Below the pieces are notes generated by a model. That model ran no database searches and was not told where the DNA came from. It saw only the letters and a program-made list of their open reading frames with translations. The position numbers and the translations under genes were made by a program. Below, piece by piece: positions 42,211 through 49,947 of a stretch of DNA of 64,000 nt; the stretch's first letter is position 1; each line of letters starts with the position of its first letter. This DNA is from Flavobacterium akiainvivens (lineage in GTDB: Bacteria; Bacteroidota; Bacteroidia; Flavobacteriales; Flavobacteriaceae). Where the stretch lies: assembly GCF_001278115.1 (NCBI RefSeq), contig NZ_LIYD01000005.1:371906-435905 (forward strand), in the 5' to 3' direction.

Positions 42211-43890
42211 ATGGCATTTAAAGACCTTTTCCGTACAAAACCTATTAGTAAAATACTCCAGCAGGGCGGCGATGGCGAACATGGGGGACTTCATAAAGTT
42301 TTGTCGGTTAGGGATTTAACCTTCTTTGGTATTGCGGCCATCATTGGCGGGGGCACGTTTAGCGCCATTGGCAATGCCTGTTTTACAGGAGGCCCCGGTG
42401 TTATATTACTGTATATAATATGTGCCATAGCCTGTGGTTTTACTGCCATGTGCTATGCTGAATTTGCCAGCCGTGTACCGGTTTCGGGTAGTGCCTATAC
42501 CTATGCCTATGTGTCTTTTGGTGAGCTATTTGCCTGGATTATAGGCTGGGCGCTTATTATGGAATATTCTATAGGCAACATCTATATTGCCTTTAGCTGG
42601 AGCGGTTATTTTACCAAGCTTTTAGAGTCATTCCATATACATCTGCCTGAATGGCTGACGATTAACTATACCGAAGCCCACCGTAACTTTCTTGAAAATA
42701 AACCAGGAGAAGGCTTTAACGCCTGGCAAAACGCCCCAATGCTGGGTAGCCTGCGTATTATTTTTGACCTGCCTGCGGTGTTTATCAATGTGATTATTAC
42801 CTACTTAGTATACCGCGGCACTAAAGAGTCTAAGAACTTTAGTAATGCCATGGTGGTTGTTAAGTTGCTGATTGTCTTGCTTGTAATAGTAGTTGGTGCA
42901 TTTTATATAGATATTGATAACTGGACACCCTTTATGCCTAATAGCTTTAGTGGTGTAATGGCCGGAGTATCAGCGGTTTTCTTTGCCTACATTGGTTTTG
43001 ATGCCGTTTCAACCCTTGCCGAAGAATCTAAAAACCCGCAGCGCGACCTGCCTAAAGGCATGATTTACAGCCTTGTAATATGTACGGTGCTGTATATTAT
43101 CCTGGCGCTTGTGCTCACCGGTATGGTGTCTTATACACAACTTGGCGTAACCGACCCGCTTGCGGAAATATTTGAACTTAAGGGAGTTAAGTGGATGCTG
43201 TTCATTGTTTCTATAGCTGCTGTAGTGGCCATGACCAGTGTTATGCTGGTGTTCCAGTTGGGGCAGCCACGTATCTGGATGACTATGAGCCGTGATGGAC
43301 TTATGCCCCAGAAATTCAGCAAGATACATCCTAAATACAAGACCCCTGGCTTTGCAACAATTGTTACAGGTATAGTGGTTGGCCTGCCTATTTTCTTTAC
43401 AGATGAAACCTTTGTGCTTGATTTTACGAGCATTGGCACCCTGTTCGCCTTCGTTTTGGTGTGTGGCGGGGTACTAATGCTGTCGCCAAGGAGCGAAGAG
43501 GAGGAGGCCGAGTCTAAAACCAAGGGCAAATTCAGGATTCCGTACATCAATTCGAGGTTTATATTCCCTGTTTTGATTGTAATAGCTTCAGGCATAGTGC
43601 AATACGCATTCCCCAATTTCTTTACAGATACCTTTGATTTTTCGGGAGATGCCCTTACCACAAATGTTTCTATGGTAGCGTTTTTCGTGCTTTGTATAGT
43701 TATGGCGGTGCTGGCCTTCGTTAAGCAGCTGTCACTCATACCGTTACTGGGGCTTGTGTCATGCTGCTACCTGCTAACCGGTATGGCAGCCTCTAACTGG
43801 ATGTGGTTTGGTGCATGGCTGGTTATAGGCCTTGTAATTTACTTTATATACGGCAGAAACAATAGTAAGCTAAACCTTACAAAGTCATAA
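42211..43890 (+). CDS. APC family amino acid permease
   Basis: A 559-residue inner-membrane protein with about 12-14 hydrophobic helices. The first helix has the APC motif FFGIAAIIGGGTFSAIGNAC, and FFAYIGFDAVSTLAEESKNP is the conserved loop of cationic amino acid transporter-type permeases. It probably imports amino acids by proton symport; the substrate cannot be read. It is monocistronic and ends about 120 bp before a terminator. Confidence 0.9.
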   Translation: MAFKDLFRTKPISKILQQGGDGEHGGLHKVLSVRDLTFFGIAAIIGGGTFSAIGNACFTGGPGVILLYIICAIACGFTAMCYAEFASRVPVSGSAYTYAYVSFGELFAWIIGWALIMEYSIGNIYIAFSWSGYFTKLLESFHIHLPEWLTINYTEAHRNFLENKPGEGFNAWQNAPMLGSLRIIFDLPAVFINVIITYLVYRGTKESKNFSNAMVVVKLLIVLLVIVVGAFYIDIDNWTPFMPNSFSGVMAGVSAVFFAYIGFDAVSTLAEESKNPQRDLPKGMIYSLVICTVLYIILALVLTGMVSYTQLGVTDPLAEIFELKGVKWMLFIVSIAAVVAMTSVMLVFQLGQPRIWMTMSRDGLMPQKFSKIHPKYKTPGFATIVTGIVVGLPIFFTDETFVLDFTSIGTLFAFVLVCGGVLMLSPRSEEEEAESKTKGKFRIPYINSRFIFPVLIVIASGIVQYAFPNFFTDTFDFSGDALTTNVSMVAFFVLCIVMAVLAFVKQLSLIPLLGLVSCCYLLTGMAASNWMWFGAWLVIGLVIYFIYGRNNSKLNLTKS

Positions 43891-43894
43891 CAAA

Positions 43895-43925
43895 AAGTGC
43901 TTAATATTTCACTTTTGGAGTTTGA
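43895..43925. repeat. 31-bp dispersed repeat, copy 2
   Basis: Identical over 31 bp to 8226-8256 and in the same orientation. Here it starts 4 bp after the permease stop codon and is followed by the AAAGTC heptamer array. Confidence 0.85.
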
Positions 43926-43936
43926 AATTCATTTCT

Positions 43937-43972
43937 AAAGTCGAAGGTCAAAAGTCATAAAGTCCAAAATTC
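43937..43972. repeat. Degenerate AAAGTC heptamer array
   Basis: Five imperfect units in tandem: AAAGTCG, AAGGTCA, AAAGTCAT, AAAGTCC, AAAATTC. It lies between the permease stop and its terminator and has no coding content. Confidence 0.7.
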
Positions 43973-44012
43973 AGGTTCTGAAATCCGTCACCTGAAGTTG
44001 CAAAAAACTAAC

Positions 44013-44040
44013 AACCCCGAAACATCCGTTTCGGGGTTTT
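44013..44040 (+). terminator. Intrinsic terminator
   Basis: Stem AACCCCGAAA (44013-44022) / TTTCGGGGTT (44029-44038) with a 6-nt loop and following T's. It should stop transcripts from the permease side. Confidence 0.9.
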
Positions 44041-44045
44041 GCTTT

Positions 44046-44076
44046 AAAAAAAAATTCACGATATATCGTGAATTTT
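44046..44076 (-). terminator. Perfect 26-bp palindrome acting as minus-strand terminator
   Basis: AAAATTCACGATA (44051-44063) is followed directly by its exact reverse complement (44064-44076). On the minus strand it comes 17 bp after the stop of the small membrane protein gene and is followed by a T-run, as in an intrinsic terminator. Confidence 0.75.
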
Positions 44077-44093
44077 GAAATTTTCTACTTTGT

Positions 44094-44651
44094 TTAAAAC
44101 GCCATTAGTTTTTTCTTCTTCTTTATAATGTAAACGCTGGCTACAAACATACCTGTTATGGCGCCTATGTAGCTAAAGTTGTGCAGGCTAAAGGCCATCA
44201 TAAAGTCGTCCGGTTTTTGCAGGCCATTTGGCAGGTAGCCAAAATTCAGCATATTTTTACCGGTAAGGAACAATTTTCCAAACACCAGGCCGGTTAAGGA
44301 TATTACTGCCGTAACCAGTGTTGTAATGCCCATAGCTTTGGCAATTGTAATAAGCCGGGTTTTAGGGCAAATAATGGGCAGGCACAGCACCGTTAGGGTA
44401 GTGCCTATTATAAGGCCCATCCACCAGCTGGCCATAATAGCAACCTGTGCAATTTCGGTTAAAGGGAAACCCGTATCCGTTTCTAATCCGGGTATGTTTT
44501 GCCTTACGCCATATTCTATAAACTTAAATTTGGTAAAAAACTCCGGGCAAAACAGGTACAGCAGGCAATCGTTGATTATGGCATAAATAGCTGCTATTAT
44601 GCACGATAGTGGCAGTAAAACAAGTAAGGTATTTCTTTTAGTCAGTTTCAT
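44094..44651 (-). CDS. Four-helix membrane protein of unknown function
   Basis: A 185-residue protein with about four hydrophobic helices: TLLVLLPLSCIIAAIYAII, WWMGLIIGTTLTVLCLPIIC, ITTLVTAVISLTGLVFG and IGAITGMFVASVYIIKK. I do not recognise a family. Its ATG directly follows the stop of the glycosyltransferase gene, so it is the third gene of a YfhO-glycosyltransferase-membrane protein operon and may share their envelope role. Confidence 0.65.
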   Translation of the reverse strand: MKLTKRNTLLVLLPLSCIIAAIYAIINDCLLYLFCPEFFTKFKFIEYGVRQNIPGLETDTGFPLTEIAQVAIMASWWMGLIIGTTLTVLCLPIICPKTRLITIAKAMGITTLVTAVISLTGLVFGKLFLTGKNMLNFGYLPNGLQKPDDFMMAFSLHNFSYIGAITGMFVASVYIIKKKKKLMAF

Positions 44652-45977
44652 TTACATAGATTTCAGCAATTCAGCCAGTTGCCCCGTAAGGCTTTTCCTT
44701 GAAAATTGCTGCAGGCCAATGGGGTAGCTTTTCAGGCTTCCCTGTTGGTAGTGTTCAAAATAGGAGAGCAGGGTTTGCTTCAGCCTGTCCTTTTCGGTGT
44801 AGGTAACAAATACCCCCGTGTTTGTGGTGCGTATAATATCGGCAAAGTCAGCACCACCGGGGCCAATGGCCACAATGGGGCGTTCGCTTACCATGTATTC
44901 AAACAGCTTGCCGGGTATAATACATTTGGTCTCCTCACGGTCAATCTCCACCAGTAGCAGTACCTGGCTCTTGCGCTGCTGTATTACCGCTTCTTCGTGG
45001 CTAACATAGCCCAGGTTGTTTACATACCCGTTAAGGTTGTGGGCGGCAATGCTGTTTAGCACCTCCTGGCTCACGGCACCTATCAGTTTCAGCTCAAAAG
45101 CGGCTTTAAAGGCTTCCTGTTCTGCTATCAGTTCGGCAATGGATTCCCATAGTATCTGCGGGTTGCGCTCTGATAAGAACGACCCTATATGCGCCAGCGT
45201 AAACGTAGCGTCAAGCGGTTGTTTAACCACCTTCTCCACATCATAACCGTTGGTAATTACGGCAATGGGGCGGGGGGTAAGCGCCTCAAACTCTCGCTTT
45301 GTGGTGGGGCTGGTTACCAGTACGGTATCGGCTGTGTTGAGCACCTCTTTTTCCAGCGCTTTATGTTTGGCTTCCGCCGAAGCCGATAATTTCAGTTCCT
45401 TATGGTAGCCAATGGTAGTCCACGGGTCGCGGAAATCAGCCAGCCATTTTACTGCCGGTAACTGCTTTTTAAGGCCCAGGCCAATAAGGTGCAGGCTGTG
45501 TGGCGGCCCGGTGGTAATAACCACTTCAATGCCGTTTTCCTGTATGTATTGGGTAAGGTATTTTATTGATGGCTTAACCCAAAGCACCCGCGCATCCGGA
45601 ATAAAAAGGTTGCCGCGCACCCACAGCATCAGCTTTTGCAGGGCGCTCTGTTTCTTTTTATTCGGAATAATACCGCTGCTTATTTTCTTTGTACTGCCCT
45701 TGCTAAATGCCGAAGCCCATGCATAAGGCTCTACTATCTTGTGTTTTATAATGGTAGTGTCAGGGCTTACTTCTGCCAGCAGGCCTTCGTCTATCAAAGG
45801 GTAGGTAGGGTTTTCAGGAATGTAAACCACAGGCTCAACGCCATAGCCCGGCAGGTACTTAACAAACTTAAGCCAGCGCTGCACACCCGGCCCACCCGCA
45901 GGCGGCCAGTAATAACTTATTATGAGGACTTTAAGCCCCCTAACCCCCAAAGGGGGAATTTGCTCGCTCTTGTCCAT
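44652..45977 (-). CDS. GT4-type glycosyltransferase with repeat-derived N-terminus
   Basis: A 441-residue GT-B enzyme. The N-terminal domain opens KVLIISYYWPPAGGPGVQRW; the C-terminal donor domain has VSERPIVAIGPGGADFADII. Relatives begin at or just before KVLI; here the codon before it is CTT, and the first 15 residues (MDKSEQIPPLGVRGL) come from a G/C-rich repeat at 45933-45958. The ATG at 45977 therefore seems to serve as a replacement start. It probably adds a sugar to a surface polymer or lipid. The YfhO gene is 35 bp upstream. Confidence 0.8.
   Translation of the reverse strand: MDKSEQIPPLGVRGLKVLIISYYWPPAGGPGVQRWLKFVKYLPGYGVEPVVYIPENPTYPLIDEGLLAEVSPDTTIIKHKIVEPYAWASAFSKGSTKKISSGIIPNKKKQSALQKLMLWVRGNLFIPDARVLWVKPSIKYLTQYIQENGIEVVITTGPPHSLHLIGLGLKKQLPAVKWLADFRDPWTTIGYHKELKLSASAEAKHKALEKEVLNTADTVLVTSPTTKREFEALTPRPIAVITNGYDVEKVVKQPLDATFTLAHIGSFLSERNPQILWESIAELIAEQEAFKAAFELKLIGAVSQEVLNSIAAHNLNGYVNNLGYVSHEEAVIQQRKSQVLLLVEIDREETKCIIPGKLFEYMVSERPIVAIGPGGADFADIIRTTNTGVFVTYTEKDRLKQTLLSYFEHYQQGSLKSYPIGLQQFSRKSLTGQLAELLKSM
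45933..45958 (-). repeat. G/C-rich palindromic repeat inside the glycosyltransferase start
   Basis: The + strand reads AAGCCCCC-TAA-CCCCCAAAGGGGGAA, with an internal CCCCC-AAA-GGGGG-like palindrome. It is nearly the reverse complement of 46042-46068. In frame on the minus strand it codes for IPPLGVRGL. Confidence 0.75.
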
Positions 45978-46012
45978 AATATAGCTTTATCTTACTCTTT
46001 ATGGTTAGAGGT

Positions 46013-48502
46013 TTATCCTTTTAAATTAGGAGCCTGGGCTTTCTCCCCCTTTGGGGGACGGGGGGCTTCATACCACACACCCGCACCAATAAGCCCAAGC
46101 AGCACCACAAAGCTTATAAGCGATATCGTTCCGCCGGTTTTAACCACCTGTGGCTCAAACTTAAACTCAATTTTATGTTTGCCGGCAGGCACGTTCATGG
46201 CGCGTAGCACATAATCAGCCTGGAAATGCGTGGCAGGCTTGCCGTCAATATAGGTGTTCCAGCCATACGGGTAGTACATTTCGCTAAATACCGCAAGACC
46301 ATCGTTAGTATTGTTAGTGTTATAAACCAAATGGTTAGGCTCATAAGATTCCAGTTTAATAGTAGCAGCGCTGTCTTTAACAAAAGAGGTCTTGGCTATG
46401 TCTTTGCCAAATTTCTCCTTGTTTACCACCGCTACATCCCTGCTGTTTAGGTTGTCCAGCGCCTTAAACTCCTCATCGGGCGTATTTACAGGCTTCACGC
46501 TGCTTACAAACCAGGCCGGGCCATTGGCAAACGGGTTGGTTACCGGCGGTTGTTCTTCGCCCAGCAGCATATATTTTACGTTAAGCAGGTCAAGTACTGG
46601 CACCGGCTTTTTAAGCAGGCCGGTTTGCGGGTCTATATCAATCTTGTCAAAGTTCTTCTCAATATTGTGGGTAAACAGCTGGTCCATCCTGCGGGGGCGC
46701 ACAGCACTGTAGCCGCCCACACTCTGGTGAAAGTAAGACGCGCGGCCCTGTAGCCTTCCCTGCGGTTCATACACACGGAAATGCCCTTCGTCCCTGCGCA
46801 CAATCTCGTCGGCCACGGTAGCGTCAAACGGTTTTTCCATTTTAATGGCGCCCACAAAGTCTTCGGCGTTTACATAGTTACGGTCAACAAAATACAGGTC
46901 GCCCACAAGCAGCACACCCAGTACAATTACCGCAGCCATTTCGCTAAGCTTTTGCCTGCTGGCGGCAAACAGCACACCGGCAGCGGCTGCAACAAGCAAT
47001 ATAGAACGCCACAGGTCGGCCATATACATATCCATACGCTGCTGGCGCAGGGCATCAACAAAAGAATTGCCCATTTCGCCATAGCCCTTGCGGTACTCTT
47101 CATCGCGAAGGCCTGTAAAGCTAAAGCTGCCCTTAAGTACCATCAGCGCTACAAAAATGCCCAGTACCACGGCAGCGCTTTGCCACAGGTATTTAAACTG
47201 TTTGTCTTTTTCGGTTTTAAAGAAGGTTTGCAGCCCCATAAAAGCAAGGGCTGGCATACACAGCTCTAAAATAACCTGTATGGATGATACCGCCCTGAAC
47301 TTATCATACAGCGGCACATAGTTGATAAAGAAGCTGGTTAGCGGGTCAAAATTCTTACCCCACGACAGCATAAGCGATAATACCGCACCGCCAAGGAAAA
47401 CATATTTAAGCTTGCGGGTATCGGCAAAAAGGGCAAATACCGCAAGGAAGAATACAATAGCGCCTATATAAGCCGGGGCCTCAACAATAGGCTGGTCGCC
47501 CCAGTAGGTAGGCACGTTTGCGGCAAATTCGGCGGCTTCGCTCGGGCTGGCACCCAGTTCGCTTATAAAGTTATACATATGTGAGTCTTCGCCCACGTTT
47601 TCGCGGTTACCGCCACCAAAAAGGCGCGGCGATATAAGGTCGAAACTCTCGGCAACACCATAGCTGTATTCGGTAATATAGCTGTATTCCATGCTGGCAT
47701 CGCTGCTTTGCTTGCCGTCCTGGTTAAAGCTCAGCTCGCTCTTGCCACGGTTACTAAAGGGAGTGTATTCGGCAGTAGCCATAAGGCTCCCGGCATTAAG
47801 CCCCAGCGCCACAAGGCCTGCCACGGCAAACACACCTACTGATGTACCCAGGTGTTTGTAGTCTTTTTGTTTGGCAATCTTCACTACATAATAAATGCCC
47901 AGTATAAGCAGTAAAAACAGCAGGTAGTAGGTCATCTGGAAGTGGTTGGCCTGTATTTCGAGCGCTGTGGCTACAAGTGTGAGCAGCCCCCCCACCACAT
48001 AGCGTTTTCGGAATACCAGTATTATACCCGCCACAATAAGCGGCATATAGCCTATGGCGTGGGCCTTGGCGTTATGCCCGGCCCCTAATATTACAATCAT
48101 ATAGGTACTGAAACCAAAGGCCAGCGCCCCAAAAAATGCTTTTAAGGTATCTATCTTAAGAACCCTTAGCAGTACAAAAAAGCCCAGGAAATACAGGAAA
48201 AGGTAGTCTGCCGGGCGGGGCAGGAAACGGATAACGCTGTCCAGCTGCTTAATGTAGTTGTGGGGGTATTTGGCACCCATCTGGTAGGTGGGCATACCGC
48301 CAAAGGCATTGTTGGTCCAGTAGGGCTCTTCGCCGGTATCTTTACGGAAATCGTTCATTTCCTTGGCCATGCCGGTATACTGGGCAATATCGCTCTGAAA
48401 AAGCTGTTTGCCCTGCAGCACAGGGTAAAAATAAATAAGCGCAACCACTATAAAACCGCCAATAGCAAGCAATTGGGGCAGTATCCTGTTAATATTTTTC
48501 AT
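46013..48502 (-). CDS. YfhO family large membrane protein
   Basis: An 829-residue protein started at MKNINRILPQLLAIGGFIVV; the longer frame to 48619 adds 39 non-membrane residues with Cys and is rejected. About 12-14 hydrophobic helices cover residues 8-560, with LFQSDIAQYTGMAKEMNDFR in the first large loop, as in YfhO. The C-terminal part is a soluble beta domain followed by one helix. YfhO proteins are thought to be GT-C-like enzymes that glycosylate envelope polymers. The last residues (APRPPKGEKAQAPNLKG) come from a G/C-rich repeat. Confidence 0.85.
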   Translation of the reverse strand: MKNINRILPQLLAIGGFIVVALIYFYPVLQGKQLFQSDIAQYTGMAKEMNDFRKDTGEEPYWTNNAFGGMPTYQMGAKYPHNYIKQLDSVIRFLPRPADYLFLYFLGFFVLLRVLKIDTLKAFFGALAFGFSTYMIVILGAGHNAKAHAIGYMPLIVAGIILVFRKRYVVGGLLTLVATALEIQANHFQMTYYLLFLLLILGIYYVVKIAKQKDYKHLGTSVGVFAVAGLVALGLNAGSLMATAEYTPFSNRGKSELSFNQDGKQSSDASMEYSYITEYSYGVAESFDLISPRLFGGGNRENVGEDSHMYNFISELGASPSEAAEFAANVPTYWGDQPIVEAPAYIGAIVFFLAVFALFADTRKLKYVFLGGAVLSLMLSWGKNFDPLTSFFINYVPLYDKFRAVSSIQVILELCMPALAFMGLQTFFKTEKDKQFKYLWQSAAVVLGIFVALMVLKGSFSFTGLRDEEYRKGYGEMGNSFVDALRQQRMDMYMADLWRSILLVAAAAGVLFAASRQKLSEMAAVIVLGVLLVGDLYFVDRNYVNAEDFVGAIKMEKPFDATVADEIVRRDEGHFRVYEPQGRLQGRASYFHQSVGGYSAVRPRRMDQLFTHNIEKNFDKIDIDPQTGLLKKPVPVLDLLNVKYMLLGEEQPPVTNPFANGPAWFVSSVKPVNTPDEEFKALDNLNSRDVAVVNKEKFGKDIAKTSFVKDSAATIKLESYEPNHLVYNTNNTNDGLAVFSEMYYPYGWNTYIDGKPATHFQADYVLRAMNVPAGKHKIEFKFEPQVVKTGGTISLISFVVLLGLIGAGVWYEAPRPPKGEKAQAPNLKG
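46042..46068 (+). repeat. G/C-rich palindromic repeat inside the YfhO gene end
   Basis: The + strand reads TCTCCCCCTTTGGGGG then ACGGGGGGCTT. It is an inverted, slightly diverged copy of 45933-45958, 84 bp away. In frame on the minus strand it codes for the APRPPKGE part of the YfhO tail. Confidence 0.75.
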
Positions 48503-48876
48503 GTATGGAATGTTAGCCTGTATAAAAAAACGGCGTGAAGATACAGATTTTTCCGCTATTGCCCATGCCGCAGGTGCCATGCAGGGATATCTTTTTGGGT
48601 TGCGGCACATTTTTAACACAAAGTTTTATAGCCACCTAAACGTAAAATTTTGTGACTTTTATATCTCCTCTGCAAGTCTTTGTGAAATTAAATTGTGTCA
48701 ATGCATCATTTTGTAACAAACTTGTATCAGGCTGTAATACAAAACACAAATAATAGTGATATATTTACCCTTTGCACTTCACCTTACCTCACGTTAAATT
48801 TTGGTTTTGAAAGACTTTTCGGTATTTAATGCCTACCTTTGCTATCAAGGCCGCCAACACCTAAAAATCCGTAAAA
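48503..48876. other. Divergent intergenic region YfhO / phytochrome operon
   Basis: 374 bp with no coding signal beyond a rejected extension of YfhO. A -7 element TACCTTTG lies at 48834-48841, 36 bp before the response regulator ATG, with TTG at 48807-48809 (24 bp spacing, one more than usual). No minus-strand promoter match was found for YfhO. Confidence 0.5.
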
Positions 48877-49311
48877 ATGAAAAACGAGTTAACCATATTT
48901 TATACTGATGACGACCAGGAAGACCTGGAGTTCTTCCGTGAGATAGTAGGGAGCATAAGCGATGACTGGCATGTAGTTACCCAAAGCAATGGCCCTGAGT
49001 TGCTGCACGCGCTCGATAACCCCCCGCCGCACCCGTATGTTGTAATGCTTGACATAAATATGCCGGGCATGACAGGGTTTGACGTGCTTAAAGCCCTGCG
49101 CAGCCAGAGGGAGCATAAAGAACTGCCTATTGTAATGTTTTCAACCTCGCGCGATGAGGCCGCTATAGAAAAAAGCCGCCTGCTGGGCGCTACCTACTAC
49201 ATACCCAAGTCGGGTATATTCGAAAACCTTAAAAAATCTATAGAGCACGTGCTGGGCATTAACTGGCCAAGCTTTATAACTACCGATAAAAATTTTGTTT
49301 ACAGCCTATAA
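48877..49311 (+). CDS. Single-domain response regulator of the phytochrome operon
   Basis: A 144-residue receiver domain: acidic pocket YTDDDQEDLEFF, phosphoacceptor D59 in VVMLDINMPGMTGFD, Thr/Ser in VMFSTSRDE, Lys in YIPKSG. No output domain. It resembles Rcp1-type regulators that pair with phytochromes, and lies 8 bp before the heme oxygenase gene and upstream of the phytochrome gene. It is similar in layout and C-terminal end to the regulator at 4856-5302. Confidence 0.9.
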   Translation: MKNELTIFYTDDDQEDLEFFREIVGSISDDWHVVTQSNGPELLHALDNPPPHPYVVMLDINMPGMTGFDVLKALRSQREHKELPIVMFSTSRDEAAIEKSRLLGATYYIPKSGIFENLKKSIEHVLGINWPSFITTDKNFVYSL

Positions 49312-49319
49312 TTTTAATA

Positions 49320-49910
49320 ATGGAAAACACAACAACAGCTCCGCTTTTTTTAGAAAACCTTAGAAACCTTACTGCACAGTCGCACACCGCCCTTGAGGCC
49401 CTGCCGGTTTCAGAATCGGTAGTAAACCCTGCTATTACAAATGCAGAATATGCCAACTACCTTAACCTAATGCACGATGTGGTTAAAGATGTGGAAGAAA
49501 ACATCTTCCCTCTAATTGCCACGGTTATTACTGACCTTGATGCCCGTAAAAAAGTAGCCCACATTGAGGCCGACCTTGCTTTTTTAGGCCATGCTAAAGA
49601 CGGTTACCAAAAAGTGCTTACCGGTAATTTACAAAACATTACCCCTGCATTTGCACTTGGTGTTGCTTATGTGGTAGAAGGTTCTACACTGGGCGGAAGG
49701 GTAATTCTTAAAAACATAAACACCGCGTTGGGCCACGATGCCGAAAACGGTGCTGCATTCTTCTCTGGCTACGGTGGCCAAACCGGCAGCATGTGGAAAG
49801 GCTATTTAGCGCCTTTTACCGCTTTTGAAGCCGAAAACAATGCCGGTGCCGAAATTATTGCAGGTGCTAACCACGCCTATGATGCTATTGCGGCACACTT
49901 TGGCAAATAA
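49320..49910 (+). CDS. Biliverdin-producing heme oxygenase
   Basis: A 196-residue bacteriophytochrome-associated heme oxygenase (BphO type). The proximal His is likely H22 in LTAQSHTALEALP; the distal helix region is YVVEGSTLGGRVILKNI. It opens heme to give biliverdin, the chromophore of the phytochrome encoded 37 bp downstream. Gene order regulator, oxygenase, phytochrome makes the role very likely. Confidence 0.93.
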   Translation: MENTTTAPLFLENLRNLTAQSHTALEALPVSESVVNPAITNAEYANYLNLMHDVVKDVEENIFPLIATVITDLDARKKVAHIEADLAFLGHAKDGYQKVLTGNLQNITPAFALGVAYVVEGSTLGGRVILKNINTALGHDAENGAAFFSGYGGQTGSMWKGYLAPFTAFEAENNAGAEIIAGANHAYDAIAAHFGK

Positions 49911-49947
49911 TATCTAAAAAAGACATACTACCAGACCCCCAGCCTTT

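Noticed and set aside
48503..48619. Longer start of the YfhO protein at 48619
   Set aside because: It adds 39 Cys- and Arg-rich residues before a normal first membrane helix beginning at 48502.
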